Positions 1 to 13,994 of a DNA stretch of 54,260 nucleotides are shown one piece after another (position 1 is the first letter of the stretch; each line of letters starts with the position of its first letter). The stretch lies in assembly GCF_001039355.2 (NCBI RefSeq), contig NW_019774959.1, forward strand, positions 285,238 through 339,497, read 5' to 3'. Made by a program: the position numbers and the translations under genes. This DNA comes from Lingula anatina. Lineage: Eukaryota; Brachiopoda; Lingulata; Lingulida; Lingulidae. Below the pieces are notes generated by a model. That model had not been told where the DNA came from. It made no database searches and saw only the letters and a list, made by a program, of their open reading frames with translations.

Positions 1-3000
1 CAGGTGATGCGAAGATGCCGGGGCCACCGAGACAATAGAACGCGAGGCCGTGTGGATTACTCATTAAAGTGCACGTGTGCTACCCAAGACCAAGAAAACA
101 ACACTCAGCAAAGTTCATCAAAATAACAATATGGAACTTGGTTGGATAAACAAAAGTTACAATAAAGTAGTAGGATAAATTTCATGCAAAGGCCAAATTG
201 CATTTGACTCTTTTGAATCGTTTTATAAACCCCTTTGAAAATCTGAAAGTTTAAATCTAATGATCAATAAGAAAAATGGCGGCAAAATTCGACACAATCT
301 TTTAAAACTAGCCCTTTAAGCACTTGCTGTCTTAAAAATCCTTTATTTGCTCGGCTGAGACTGTGTATGTCTGTAAGTAGTCGTTTGACAAGTTAATACA
401 GACGCAAACATTGTGCATAAAAAGAGAACATGCAATCTTGCTAAGTGATGTTAGTTTAGGTGTAGATTAGGAACGCGTTTTTTTCCCCTTCACCTGTGAG
501 TCTGTTAATTGCTGGAACAAAACTAGTCAGTTTACACTCTCTGAGTAAAATACCACTGATGATGTTGGAAACGGTTTATTCTCTGTAAACTTTCGGCAAC
601 ATTGCCCGTCTCTTTGCATTCTTGCCAATTTTCTTTTCGCAGCAGCACCTTTCTTAGCAAACACATTACGTCTCGTTACTGTTCCCTCCAATAAAGACGC
701 TGTGAATGGCAGTGTGCGTGATAGTGAGCGTGTCTGTCTGTTTCTGTGTAGCGCGTGCGCTCACGTGTGTGACGCCAACGTTGTCACGGGTTACAGGGGC
801 ACAATGACAGCACTTTGGGTGTGGTCCACCGTAGGGATAAAAAAGAGTGCATTTTATCGTTCCGTCTCGCTAACTGGAGTGTCTCTAGCCGTGTGTCTGT
901 GTGTGTTGTAGTATCATCCACCCTCCTTCTATATTCGTGTGTGAACAGTTTGCAGTTTTCAGGTGGTGGGGCTTTTCGTTTGGCTCAGTGTGCGTGCTAC
1001 CGAGGGGTGAATCGGGCGGGTTGGGGTGGGGTATGGGGGGTACACATTTTAACTATAAGGTCGACTTTCGATTGGATGGAAGGGAAGGGGGTGGGTGAAG
1101 TCAAACCCAGAAACCTTGCTTTAAGATATTATCCGGAGCATCTTTTATTTTAAAATGTTTTTGAGGAATCCCATTTTAACCATACGGTTAGAAAAATCAT
1201 TTTTTTGAAAACGTAATGTTCTTTACGGAGTCATCACCCATTCTATTTGGTTCACTAGCCAAATTCCAAATTATTCACCTTTCTGGCAGAGTTCAAAGGG
1301 CTCGTTGTAGAAGATGGTTAAAAAGAGCTTTTCTTTGGAAATCCGCGGAGTTCAATGGAGTGTAACACCAAACACGGTTCATATGAAAGTGGCGCGAAGA
1401 TTGATTTCACACCGTGTGCCCCTTACCTGTATCAATATCACGGCTTTACTCCCACCCTCACGCCAAATTGAACACGAAATTTTTCAGAACAACGATACCA
1501 AATAAAAAGGGACACGTAAGGGCTTTAGGTGATGCCTGACGGCAAGAGGCCATAATGGCATTTAAGGTCGCTGCGGAAATGAGACAAAAATCATTAAAAC
1601 TATGAAAAGCAAGTTTGGTGCTCGTCATCTCAATTTTCAAAATTTGCATTGTCACCAGTGGACGTGTCGCACTCACCTTACAGCGCCTCCCAATTATCGC
1701 CAAATATTGACAGTGCACGCCTTGAAGGGAGGGTGACCACGTCCCTCTGCTTTATTCTTGCCTATTTTTATTTTGTTAAATGCAGTCAAGTTGGCAGAAA
1801 TGGCGTCCCTGTTTCGCGAATAGCTGTGATCTTTTTAAGTGATCATTTGATTTTAAGTAGGCGTTGTCAGTGTAGATTAGAGGTAACACAACTGAGTGTC
1901 CATATTAATCTAACGTGATTGGGGAACAAATTAAATCAAATGAATAATGATTCTAACAGAGGCGGATGGACGTGTTGGGAGAATAGGTTTCGGGGGTGGG
2001 GAGGGGGGGGGGGCATCGGCAGTGCAGTCCCAAAACAAAATGAGTCCCCCAAACCAGCGATATGGAAATACCGAAGGCAGGTGTTAGATCAGAACTGCTG
2101 GTAATTACGATCAAAAACTGTAACAACTTGGAATATGCAGGTTTTGAAAGAAAATGCACTTTATCTGGGATATAATGCTGACCATGTTTCTCTCGCTTGC
2201 TTCCATCCGCCTCTGGGTTACAACGAGTTATGATCTCTGTACGTTTTATGATCTTGCATGGCTTATGACGTTGATGTAGTATTATATATATATGATATAT
2301 TTATATATATAGTTTTGTATTATTTCCTCTGTGTGTTGAAGACTGTCAAATCTATTTCTACCACTCGAGTGAACCACTATATCACTGTATCGATGTATAA
2401 CACTCACCCATTCCAAGGTTGAATTCATTTTTTTATTTAAAATTTTGATTGTCGTAAAAGTCAATCAGTACTGCTTAGCTTGTTTGAATTCTATCAGTCT
2501 CTCTCAGTTCTGAGTTTTTCATCATCATCAACTAGCAAGGTGTTTTTCATTTCATTTTCATTTTTTTTTTCAAGTACACACGAGTCATTTAGTGTTGTTG
2601 TGCAACAAAACAGTTTCATTACTAATCCTTCATGGGTTTTTCCTATTTTTGGTTTGGTTGTAGTGTGGCTTCGAAGATAACCCTTAAAAGCAGTGCTGAC
2701 TCTGAGTGCTGGAAATATCCTGGAAAAACATGGCGAACACACTACTCGTCCTCCGCGGCAAACCCAAGGTACTGTTTATTACTGGTAGCAAGCGCACTTC
2801 AATTGCAACCATGACAAATGGTGCATGAACACGAACCAATCATGACAACATTGGGCAGACAGGACAGAAACAATACACGGTGGCGGATCGAGGGACCTGA
2901 AAGCAAGCCCCAGAAAAATTAGAGTGGGGAAGGGGGGTGAAATATTAAGGATTTTATAGTCTAGACCTATTACTAGACCTTTCTTTAACCCATGGAACAG

Positions 3001-6000
3001 TGGATTAAATGGAGAGGTCCTTCTTTCTCATCCTGTGCACAAATACCTCACATAGAGACACGTGCAAGGGGAAGATACGCTTATTGATGGGGGCGATCCC
3101 TTTTCCTTTTTAAAAACCCTTGGTCCGCCACTGGGCCTCGCACACATGTTTTATCTCTCATCTGATTTATTTATATCAAACAACTTGCACCTTTTGATTG
3201 GAAACTAACCCTAGTATGCCGATGCACTTGGTTGAAACACAAATATTATATACAGCTACAAATAACAACAAAACGTACGACTAACTCTGCATGATGATGT
3301 AGTGGCGGGAAGCACGTGATGGTTCAGTGTTGTGACGTACTAATATTATTTGATGGCCGTAGTTAGCATCTAACACGATTTGGTGTTATTTTTGTGTTGT
3401 ATTATTTTGGTGGTGGCGTGAAACTAACTCGTTATAGTTGTATATATGGCGGATGGAAGAGGGACAAATGTATAAATATATATTTTATTGATACATATTT
3501 AATCAAATGTAATATTCATGAATGTCTATCAGGTAAATATTGATTCATGTCCAATCGAGTTTTATTATATGCTAAATAGTGATAAATGTTTGATAAAGTA
3601 AAATATATTGACAGGCAGAAGTCGTTATGTTTACCAACACCCTTTACAGTTTTGATACAATGTATATATCTTAGGAAATCTGGCATATTTCATCATCAGC
3701 ATAACCGATACAATGTATATATCCCTGGTTACATTGTTACTAAGGGTGCAGATAGGTGTAGGGAAATGTAATCTTGCTTCCTTTCAGTGTAATGTCAAAC
3801 ATTATATTACATTTGGATGTTTCTATATCTAAGAAGCATGGCCTCATGGGGTTTATTGCATATCACTTCTGGTTCTGTAATATTGTAACTAGAGCAGATG
3901 TCCATTCGCAGACATTCGTAATGGGTTTAGATGTCAGTAAATAATGTAACATGAAACCATGAATCCACCTCCTTTTCGATCAATCAAAATGTTTTGTCAA
4001 TAATTATTGGTAGTACGTCCATGATGCTTATTATATCAACAGTCATATTAAAGAAGTGTTAATTTCAAGTTTTCAAAACATTTTCCCTTCGACCCATCAG
4101 TGCAAAATAATATCGATGAGTAGGTTAAAATTAAAATTAAACCACCGCACTTGTTAGCGTTTCCCCTTTGGTCTTTTATTTGCAATCAATATATTATAAA
4201 CTTTAGCCACCCGTGACATGTTGGAAACCATTCAAAGTATCTCCATAGGCGAATTTTCTGCAGGGGGTCTACCAGGGGTTTCTTTCCACGGGGTAACCAA
4301 GCCACAGAAGGCACTATTGAAAATTTACAGCCCCAGTTATTTATCAGTCTATGGAACTTAGCCCTCTGTGGCAGTCTTACGCGACCAGATAAGCCGGGAC
4401 AAGAGTATCAGTGAAAACGGTGAAGTAGCCAAGAGAATAGTTTTATCGTGTTCCCAGGTGCTATCTTAGCTCTCAATGGCCGCTCAATCAAAACACACAA
4501 GCCTCCGTCAAGATAACAGTATTAAGCACAATTCTGTGTGTATACACTTCAGCGACAGTGACCAAATAGAACGACCTCCTTCGGGAACGTAGATATTTCA
4601 TATAAATGACGATTTGATAGACTTTCACCAGATCACCTCACTTTCGACTCCACGATTGCACGCCAGAGAATCATTTCCATTTGGGTCAACCGAGTAAATT
4701 TTTTTCAAAAACCTATCGAGTCTCGCTGACAGGTCTAAAATGTTTCTCATTTTCATAAACCAAAACTGACCACCTGAAAAGGCTAACGGACTCGACCCCC
4801 TCCCCTTTTCCTTCAAATACAGAAATAGGCCCGGTTTCAGGGACACTCTTTATTAGTACGAAAGGACCGGTTTGAGACGCCTTCAGGTAAAATGCCCCTG
4901 GTGCGTTGATTTTACATTAATGATGCAATTGATAAATGTTTTGCTAATGTAAAGTCAACAAAAGTTTTCAGCGAGAATATAAGCTTCGGCGAAAGGGGGG
5001 ATAGTGGGAACCGGTGCTGCGCTTTCTTCTCGCGTGTAAACCAATACAAATAGGGATATTATCAGATGATCTGTGCGCTGCTCGCGACTTGGCCATATAT
5101 CGAATGTTGTGATTATGTAAGAAGACCCAAAATGGACAAACTGAAATGCTCAACTATTTGTTTTCAAAAGGTCGAGATGCAAAAGTCTGTTCCTGAACCG
5201 GTTCTAAATTAGACACAAGCTGAATCATTCTCCCGTTAAAATAACCTTGCAAACAAAGTTTGACAACGTGGTTTGTGTAGGTTTAAATTAGAAACGGAAA
5301 AATTTAAAAGACATTGAAACATTCAGCACCCACTGATGATTGGCATACACATCTTTAAAATCATGAGAAACACATCGAGGAGATTGGCAGTAGTATTTTG
5401 TAGTTTAGAAACAACCTACTTGTTGCGCTTGAGACTTAAATCACGAACACACCTGCTTGACAGCACAGGTAAAAAAAGCAGGACTGTTTTAATAACAAAC
5501 GCAAAGTGACGACGCAGGTACCAACTACGTTTAAAGGAAACGTTACACATATCCTACGCCCGTTGAAAACCACTTAGGCGTTCATAAAAATCGTACTAAT
5601 GTTTCGATATTGAAAACAATTTGATGGGGTAGTGACGCTACGAACGCACGGACAAATACTTGCTACTTTGCACCACAATATATAGACTAACGACCGTATT
5701 ACAGCTCTGAAGGTTATAGGCCTAAATGTATTCTGCTCGGTCAGTTACCGCCCCGAGTCCCGGACATAACTGAACTTTGCAGATCTACGAACGGCATGAT
5801 GTTGAACATCCCGATAACATCTACACAAGCAAACATACGAGAATAACTGACAGGCCTTGACGCTCCACGTACGTACGGTAATTACTCGTTATGTTCACAG
5901 CAACATGCTCAACTGTCCATCCCAAAACTATCGTTCGCTTTGTTGTACCAGAAGGAAAATTCGATTTGGAATATATGCAAAGCAATTTTGGACTGCGTCG

Positions 6001-6281
6001 AGAAGTACTTCTTTTTAGATGAACTGTAAATGATAAACATGAAAAAAAAATTAAAATGGTGTTTGAAACCTAGGGATTGTTACCGTGATATGTACTTTCA
6101 TGCAAGGCCCAAGTCCCTGCTACCTGTAAAACGTTTGATGTTATATTAGGTTGGGAAGATTGTTATCAGAGACTATTTAGTGTACAACAAATTCAATTTG
6201 CTGGAAAGTTTGCCCCCAGGTTGATCTGAGCTCATCTCAGTAAGCACAGTCCCTAAAGTAGAAACCTCCATCATGTCCCCT

Positions 6282-6337
6282 TGACGTCAGTGAATGCCAC
6301 GTCTTCACGCTGAAAATCCACGTTCAGGATGACGTGA
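6282..6337. promoter_or_regulatory. Candidate CRE cluster (TGACGTCA plus TGACGTGA)
   Basis: A perfect cAMP-response-element palindrome TGACGTCA lies at 6282-6289, and a one-mismatch TGACGTGA at 6330-6337. Such 8-mers are bound by CREB/ATF bZIP proteins. Two within 56 bp suggest a regulatory element, but chance occurrence in 54 kb is not excluded and no promoter is recognisable beside them. Confidence 0.25.
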
Positions 6338-8040
6338 CCACACGCCTGAAACGCAACATGGATGTCAGGCCATTGGCCCCGTCAGCCAGGTTTTGATGGC
6401 CCGTGGTTTAATCAGTAGGCTCGGGCATCTGGGTTGGTAATGGTGAACTGATATTGTTTCAGAATGCGATCAATTATGCCTTACACGCAATTCCAGAGCG
6501 CACCTGGATGGCTATGATTTAGGTGTAGAGGCAATTCCAAGCGCTTAAATCCTTCTAAATATGATCGATGGGAACTTTTAGATCGTGCTGCTCTTGGCCT
6601 AAAAGCCCTTCTTCACTACACATGCATCTGTATGGCGCGGGTGGGCTCACATGGTCACTCTAACACTGGGCAAGCCATTATTAAAACTGGACCTCAAACT
6701 CCAGTTTTTGTTTCGACTTTGTGCAGTGTTGAACTGTTGATAATACACTATGTATGAATTACCGGGAACGGAGCCAGTTTAGAGATTTCATCTAAGTATG
6801 AATAGCTGGCGGAATTTTTAGCAACCTCCCCTCATTGCGTAGGCTTCTTGTTAGCACGTTTTGAATGGGGTTTCAATTGTTAGTAACCTAGTTTTGACTT
6901 GACATACATCAAGGTCAACAGGTAGATCAGACAGTTTCCAGCTTTCCGCTTTATAACCTCGTTGTTATCTAGTTTGAAAAGACAGTAGGCTTCTGCTGCA
7001 CTACCAGAATCGAAACCAGAGAAGCAAATTATCAGTGGCCTGCGTTGGGATTAAAGGTTTAAATATATTTAACTCTTTACTCTCTCTCATCATGACCCAG
7101 GAAAGCATCAATAATGACACTCGCCACCTACACCTGAAGATGTGCCATATTGGGGTTATCTATTAGACGGGGTTTAGCCTGGTTTTGCCATTCCCATCGC
7201 TTGCCTGCTTCATGCAAGAGCTCAGATCCTTATTGAAAGCTACAGCTACCCTTTCTTGCTGAACAGAAAATGAGAAAAAGCGATAGTTTTTGCACAGCAC
7301 CCACAACTAATTAGCCCTTTCGACTTTTCACAACCTGAAGGTTAGACGCAAAAGCATCGGTTTTTTGTCTCGATTTTCGCGCATGAAAACTGGCAAAACA
7401 TGAGCCTTTTCGCGGCAGATCAAAGGAAACCCAAACACACCTGTAAAAAACATATTTTGCCGTAACTGTCGAAGCGTCATACTGGAAACTAACATACTTT
7501 CCCATTTGTCTAGCCAATATCACCATTGATGGACGTGTAGTGGAAGCTTGGTTTGTAAAAGGAGGCAAGATCGCCCCAGCTTGTGAATCTAAAAGTATTT
7601 GTTCCACCCGTAGCTTGTTATCCCAATAGACACACAAAACATAAAATGCAAATGTGTATGCCAATATGGGTGTTTAAGTGTTTTGGATCTGTTATAGGTC
7701 TATGATCTAGCCAACGTGCTCTTGATAGGGAAACGTCTAAGCGTATGTAAAACTTGAATTCAAGCTTTTATTTGAGTGATCGCCAAGGTACATTTTCCGA
7801 ATTTTAAACTCGTCAGTGTAAAGATGTAAAGTAACTAATATTTGCCAAAATGGACTTTAAAAATACCCCACAGGCACGTGCAACCTATGAAACTGACACT
7901 TGAGCCAAAGCTTGACGGTTACCCAATATATCTCGGTCGGTGAGGCTTGGATTTTGGAAGCCGGTGTGTAATGCACGATGAGGACAACGATTAACCTGCC
8001 CAATTAATAGCGATCAAGACCCATGCTGATCAGTCGCGCC

Positions 8041-8115
8041 ATGACGCGCGGGCGCGAGCATCACGAGCATAGCGAGTTGACCCCTAGCGCTAGGGCGAGC
8101 ATCGCAGGTTGACCG
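8041..8115. promoter_or_regulatory. CpG-rich patch with 14-bp palindrome
   Basis: This short stretch is much richer in CpG than its AT-rich surroundings. It contains GCGCGGGCGCG-like sequence, the perfect palindrome CCCTAGCGCTAGGG at 8082-8095, and an imperfect repeat of GCGAGCATC...GTTGACC on either side of the palindrome. It could be a regulatory element or the remnant of a mobile element. No function can be assigned. Confidence 0.25.
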
Positions 8116-11100
8116 TCAGCAATGTTGCACGTGGTATCCTCTCATTCATTTCTTCCAGTAAAACATCCCGCTACCGCTGTGCGACTGCGCTAGGGCAGAA
8201 AGTACGTCAATCAAAAACGAATACTTCAGAGATCACGACATTTGAGAGGAAGCTGCTGACAGGCACAGGGAAGCATAGATCTGTCAATCATGTCCAAACT
8301 AGCTCCCAACATACGCATTAGGAACCACAAATAAACCAGAGTACCAATGCTATTTGTTATTAAACAATTTACGTGTTAATCATGGGCAGAGCTGCCGTCA
8401 ACACGAACGCAGCATTTCAACAGGTGATCGTATTATTTTGCGTGTTATCCCCGTGGATTTGTGCAAAGAGAGTTGTGTCTAGAATGTCAAAACACTCCTG
8501 TCGGCTTGGCTATATATGGAAGGCTGAAAACATATTATTCTAAAGAAAGCTTGCATTCCATCGCAATCTGATCTAGGCGCACGGAGTCCCTCCGAAAAAA
8601 CTTGATAGATATTATTAACACTATAGGGACATGAGGATGATGTGCAATGACCGTAGCAATAGGCATTAATAGCACATGATGTAATTAAAAAGTTGAATAC
8701 TGTGTATGAATTAATAAGGACAAGGCAAGAAATAGGGAATGTAGGTCCGGTTAATGATCGTATAAATTTCAGTAGCTTGCACATGTAGGGACAAGTTCCC
8801 ATCCTAAAATTGCAGAACACGATTCCCGCGTGCGCGCGTGTAGCATAATACTGCGCAACGAGGCCCCCGCATGGCGCGTGCACGTTACATCAACAGACAA
8901 GGATTACACATCAAAAGACGTGGATTATGGCTCAAATGTTGCCCAAATATCCGCCCTCTTGTATCTGTCACCATTATCGTCACCACTGAAGAGGCTTGTT
9001 GACGCGTGACACCAGCGAAACCCCATTGTAAAGATAAAAGTTCAGTTAGCGTCGTCGACCGTTAGTTGTTCATTCCCAAGTACAGTTGTACCCAAAAGTA
9101 TCGATACACAGTAAGCGCGTTATGAATCAAGCTTATAAAAAAATAACCGTCGTGTGTCGTTATCCTTCAGCGAAACTGTATGATGTCAAATGTGGATGTG
9201 TAACAAAACTAATCGCAAGAGATTCAGAAGAAAGAAAAAAAAAATTACCGCACGATATTCTGACCACAGAAAAACAAGTAGGACACCTGGTTAAACAAAA
9301 CAAAACCGCAATTTATATTCAGACATCTCCAGAAACATTTTGAAATCTGGCGAAATCACAACACTGCCCTATCCCGCCAAGATGAGTTCAAACACTTTCG
9401 ACCCTCTTTTTATAAACACTGCATTCATTCGGTCCAACGTCTTACCTACCGGCGTGCTTGCTTTGATGAAATACCCGATACGATGGAGATTATGTCAAAT
9501 TACGATGTCAAGTGGTGAATTTTGCTTATATAACCTTATAGGAAATACGTGAAGGCTATTACCAGTGACAAGTATATTTATCCTAATCACAGTGCAATCT
9601 GACATCCTTATAAATGTTATGAGATTTCAGTAGCGCAGCATAAACTAAACAGAAGGTCACGGTGCCTATAGAATAATTGTAGAAATCATTTCGCGTTCCA
9701 GTCAATACAAACAGGGTATTTATCATCCTTTAACTTCTTAACTCAGCGTCAGGGTAAATGTCAACAGTACTCTCTGGGAGTGGTTTAGACACAGACATAT
9801 CGATGTGTATTTATTTTCATTTTCCAAACTCCTTGCTGCCAAGGTTCTTAAAAGGTTTACGCTTCCTACGAGGGACGCTAGAAAACTTGTCAGTCAATGA
9901 CCTGTTGTAATGTGCCTTAACTTGGATACTTATTGGACTGTTTAAGGTCGCTCCAATACTTCAACAATTTTTAGGAAGCCGTTATGTATAGGAAAGCCCC
10001 AAGTGCTGATTCAGACCGTTTTTAACTGGTTTGGGACCGATCTAATACGAAATCACAGTATGGGGGGTCCTGCAGGGTTTTTAATAGCAAACGGTGCATG
10101 TTAATTGATGTGATTTGGTCTGATGTGATGTGGGTGTTCTTATCCCGACCTTACACACCTTCAGAGCGTTGGGTGACGTGAGCTTGGCTTGCCTGGATAA
10201 CTTACGGCATGGTTCAGAAACGACGGCCATCGGCGGAAGAGTCAGAAGCATTTCATAAATTGGGATTAAATGCCTCTTTTTTTTTACGAAGCGCTGTATT
10301 TTACAATTCTTTAGTCTTAATTTCCACAATATTTTCTTTAAGTTTAAAACAATCCACCTCTGACATAGATCTGAAGTAATTTTGTTCAATTCAGAGTGAG
10401 CGTGCCACGCCTTGACTTCGTTTTCGTTCCTACACGCAAGAATCTTGTTGCCGCATTTTTAGCCCGAAAACGAGTCAGCCGCGTGAAAAGTGAACTATTT
10501 TCCTGAACTAATACCGTTGAAGTGCTCCCTTTCTCTTCCTCTGTATGGTCTTTCGTTGTATCAGATTGCTGTTTTTTCTTGATTTTTGTAAGGGTGATTT
10601 CAAAGGATATATAACTGAAGATCTTGATTGTTAGTAGAGGAATACAGTTTAATCTTGTTCACGGAAATCTCAAGCCCACTGTCTCCAAATCAGATTACAG
10701 AATAACCATCTTGGGCCTAAAATAAATAATGCGATTACTGCCAATCTTTAAAGGGTGGGACGATCAAACAAAACTGAAAACCCGCACACGTTTTTAATAT
10801 AAAATTGTAATAGGTATACCCAACTTTCGCACCTCTCAGCTTGGAACGCTAAATCCCCTTACGACGGATTACGTGAACGAAGGGGGGCAATAATAACCAG
10901 CGCAAAACCCACTTTGAAAACGGCCACTGAACTCGATCTTTTTCATCAAACATAAATGACACGGTAAATTTGTTGTACTGAAAAAATATGTTTTTTGCCC
11001 GAAGCGACTTGTAAGTCATTACGAACAAACAGGCCTAGTTGGCCTGCTTTCGGTTACGTTGCTGGTACTGCTAAACTGGTGAGGGGTAAATAACAACTGC

Positions 11101-13666
11101 CTTTTAATTTGATTCCATAAGATGAAAAGATCGGGGGTGCAACCCAGTGTCTAGCACCAGCGGGAGGTTCCGTTATTAGAAGAAAGAGAGAGAAAAAATA
11201 TACCCAACTTAGAATGCCGGCTTACTAGTTTGGCATTTATTAGAACGCATTATGTTGATACATGCGCACTTCTTTGTGTCTTATGCGTTATTTATGTAAA
11301 GGTTAAATGTTTGTATTGACTCAGAAATCGTAAGTTATATGATGCAAGAACAAGAATACTATAATTATTTTGAGGTTCACCAAAAGTAGGTAGAACGAAA
11401 GAAATGAGTTAGGAGGAGGAGGGGGGGGGGGGGGGGGAGCTTGCTCCCCGTGAAGGTATCTTTAACACCTGCTTTCAACAAAATGGAACGCTCGGTTCTT
11501 AAGAAGCTGTGCGGGGATATGAAATATTCGGACAAGTGCGAAAGACATTTCATCACTTCTTGATTAATTTTAGAAGAAACTCCCCGTGAGAAATGCACCT
11601 TAAAGGTGGGCAAAAAAGCCTGGCACACCTGCCACCGAGTACCTTATGCATAACTTGGATTTTGGGAAAAATTGAGAAATCAGATAGTCATCTGAAGCCA
11701 ATAAGAACGCTTTACAATTAGGATCCCTTATTTTTCTACTTTTCTTTTGACTGTCTTGTAGTAGTTTCCAGTGGAAAGTTTTATATTTTGGATAATCTGC
11801 AAAATGTAACGATGTCCAATTTGATAAATTAAGAGGCAAATGAAGAAGACTGCGTTTCTGGTAAATTGCATACATAACACGGTGCTTTTTAGCAAATGTT
11901 AAAGGCACAACACATCCTTAAATCTCCCGTCTAGAAGCACCTTCCAGGCAATCAGCAATTTCGGAAACAGGTTTCAGTTAAAAGACTCTTGCCAAATCCT
12001 CTCGAAAATCGCGCAAAACGTAACCAGTGTCAAGTACTTCTTTGGCTCTTTTCAGAAAAGGAATAATCTCTCAAGAGGTACTGAGAGGAAAGTCCTAACT
12101 TCTATTATGAACATTCAACTCTCTTTGCCAAACTGCCAGCAGTTTAAGTTACACTGTGCACATAACTGAGAATGTATCTTAGCCTATTCTCTGGCTTCAG
12201 AAATGTTTTTTTTACCTCTCAAACCTGGATGGAACGGGTAAATATGGTGTACGGAATTACCCCTCTTTTACACCAGATTGGCCTTACTTCAGATTTCCAA
12301 AATGAAAAACACTTAAAAAGACTCGAGTAAAGTGGTGCTGAGACAAATCACCCAAAAATAACTTAATTTACACTACTGTCAGTATGCATTGCATCACTTC
12401 AGTTTTATCTGTTCACGTGAGTGTAAAACATTGGAAACTGTCTACTGAACGGTGCGAGCCAGCTGTGGTCTTTATACTAAACAGCGCCAATAATAAAACT
12501 ATTGAAACAGGTGACTCTGGTATACTGAGAGAATTTATACGAAGATGAGCTTCTAGATAAATACAAAGGGGATTCCACATGGCTGCCAGGGGGTCCCAGC
12601 CCTTGAGAAATACTGTTGGAAACTATGGTGAAACCAAAAACTTCATTGTGCAAATTTAAAAATAATAAAAACCTTGTGAAAAGAAAGTTCATTATCAAAT
12701 CTCCTTCAAATGTTCCTTTTTTTCTCTTGAAGATAAGAAGGGAAGGAAAATGCTTTAAATCTATCTAAACGTCAGAGCCAAAGTCATAACCTTTTCATGC
12801 TTGTTGGTAAAATATTGGTGTTAAAACATTTCTCCTCGTTGCATCAGTAAAGATCCAAATCAACCAAAGAGACATAAGCATAATAACCTACTGGTTTTAT
12901 GTCTTTCTTTCTGTTGTAAAGATCGACATGCGAAAAAGCAGAACATCCCCCCTACCTGCAGTTAACAACATATCTTACCGCCGTTACAAAAATATTTGCA
13001 GCACACCTGTGTATGCCCATCTTACATAAAATGATAAAAAGCACTGCAGCTTGTTGCGCTGCACGGCCAATCCACAAAGAACAGTCATAAAGGTTCATAC
13101 ATTAGGCCTGGGGTGGTTACTTGATCTTTATCTCTGAGACAGTGGGATTTGGTTGTTTTTTGAGTATATACAAGGTGAATTGGCATGCCTTTGCCTGATT
13201 TTGGTCAGATAATAATATAATAGCAGTGGCTGCCATGACCACATGGTCGCCTTCACTTCCTTGAAGCCTGGTTAATTCTGAAGGAAAAAAAGAAATTAGG
13301 AGAAAACCCTAGGTAGCTCAACTAATTGAACATATCCTTTGAAACACCCCAAAAGGCAAATTGAGATTTGCAACTAATATGAGGCTTTAAGTCTATTCAT
13401 TATTCCCTTAGCAATATAAAGCCTGGTTTGGTTGGTAACTCTAATCTGTGAAGGTGTAACATTTTTTATTAGTCAAGAAATGATTTCTATGAAGATCTCC
13501 ATACCTAGTCATAGCTTTACTGTCTGCTGATCATGGTCCGAAGACCTAGACCAAATCAAGGGGTTCAACATTGCCTTTAATTAAGTAACTCCCTTTTAAG
13601 CAATCATTGATTTGAGGGAATCAAAACTTGTTTGTTTAATTTCCTTCTTTTCTTCCTATCTTGCAG

Positions 13667-13994
13667 ACTGCCTGCACAGTACATCTATCCGTCGTACATG
13701 ACAGCACCTACAAGTGTCATGGCCGTCAGTCCACACTCGCCACTCTCACCGACCGGTGCCCCAGGACAGTACGCAGCCTTCGATTATGCAAACGCCGCAG
13801 CCGCATACGCAGCAGGACAGTACCCCAACGGCCTTCAAGACCCATATGCGACCATTTCACCCACAGCCGGATACGTAGCCCCAACTGCATACACATATGC
13901 CGCATTTCCACAACCAATCACATCCCCCGCCGCAGCCACTCCCACCCTGGCCGCAGCCTATCAGCCACAACAGATCCAGGAGCGACTACAATAA
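13667..13994 (+). CDS. RBM24: RBM24/RBM38-like RNA-binding protein, C-terminal coding exon (partial gene)
   Basis: This is the last coding exon of an RNA-binding protein of the RBM24/RBM38 (SUP-12/Seb4) family. These proteins have one N-terminal RRM and regulate muscle-related splicing and mRNA stability by binding U/G-rich RNA. A pyrimidine-rich tract ending in CTTGCAG gives an acceptor at 13666/13667. The exon starts at the third base of a codon and encodes 108 residues before TAA at 13992-13994. The tail is rich in Ala, Tyr and Pro: SP repeats at residues 21-28 (SPHSPLSPT), an AAAAYAAGQYP stretch near 43-53, DPYATISPTAGY at 58-69, and the terminus AAYQPQQIQERLQ. From memory, vertebrate RBM24 ends in a similar Tyr/Ala-rich tail with an almost parallel terminus (YQAPQLQPDRMQ). 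The RRM exons are not visible and are presumed upstream. Which of the two vertebrate paralogues is closer cannot be decided; invertebrates usually have one gene. Confidence 0.8.

Larger units (their letters stand above)
1..13666. other. Non-coding stretch: probable intron/upstream DNA of the RBM24-like gene
   Basis: No coding exon is supported here. The longest open frames (about 134 codons on the - strand at 8479-8883 and 117 codons on the - strand at 7311-7664) show no recognisable domain. I looked for RRM signature motifs (RNP1/RNP2) expected in the missing 5' exons of the RBM24-like gene and saw none, though a by-eye scan of short exons is not exhaustive. Notable local items are a perfect CRE at 6282-6289, a CpG-rich patch with a 14-bp palindrome at 8041-8115, and a G run at 11421-11437. 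Whether this is one long intron or partly intergenic cannot be told from sequence alone. Confidence 0.5.

Noticed and set aside
2664-2769. Possible small exon between a TTGGTTGTAG acceptor and an AACCCAAG|GTACTG donor, considered as a missing RBM24-like exon
   Set aside because: The translated frames do not resemble an RRM or any other recognised domain, and splice-like sites occur by chance at this rate.
8479-8883. 134-codon - strand frame, the longest in the left third
   Set aside because: No domain, no compositional sign of coding and no splice or promoter context; consistent with chance.
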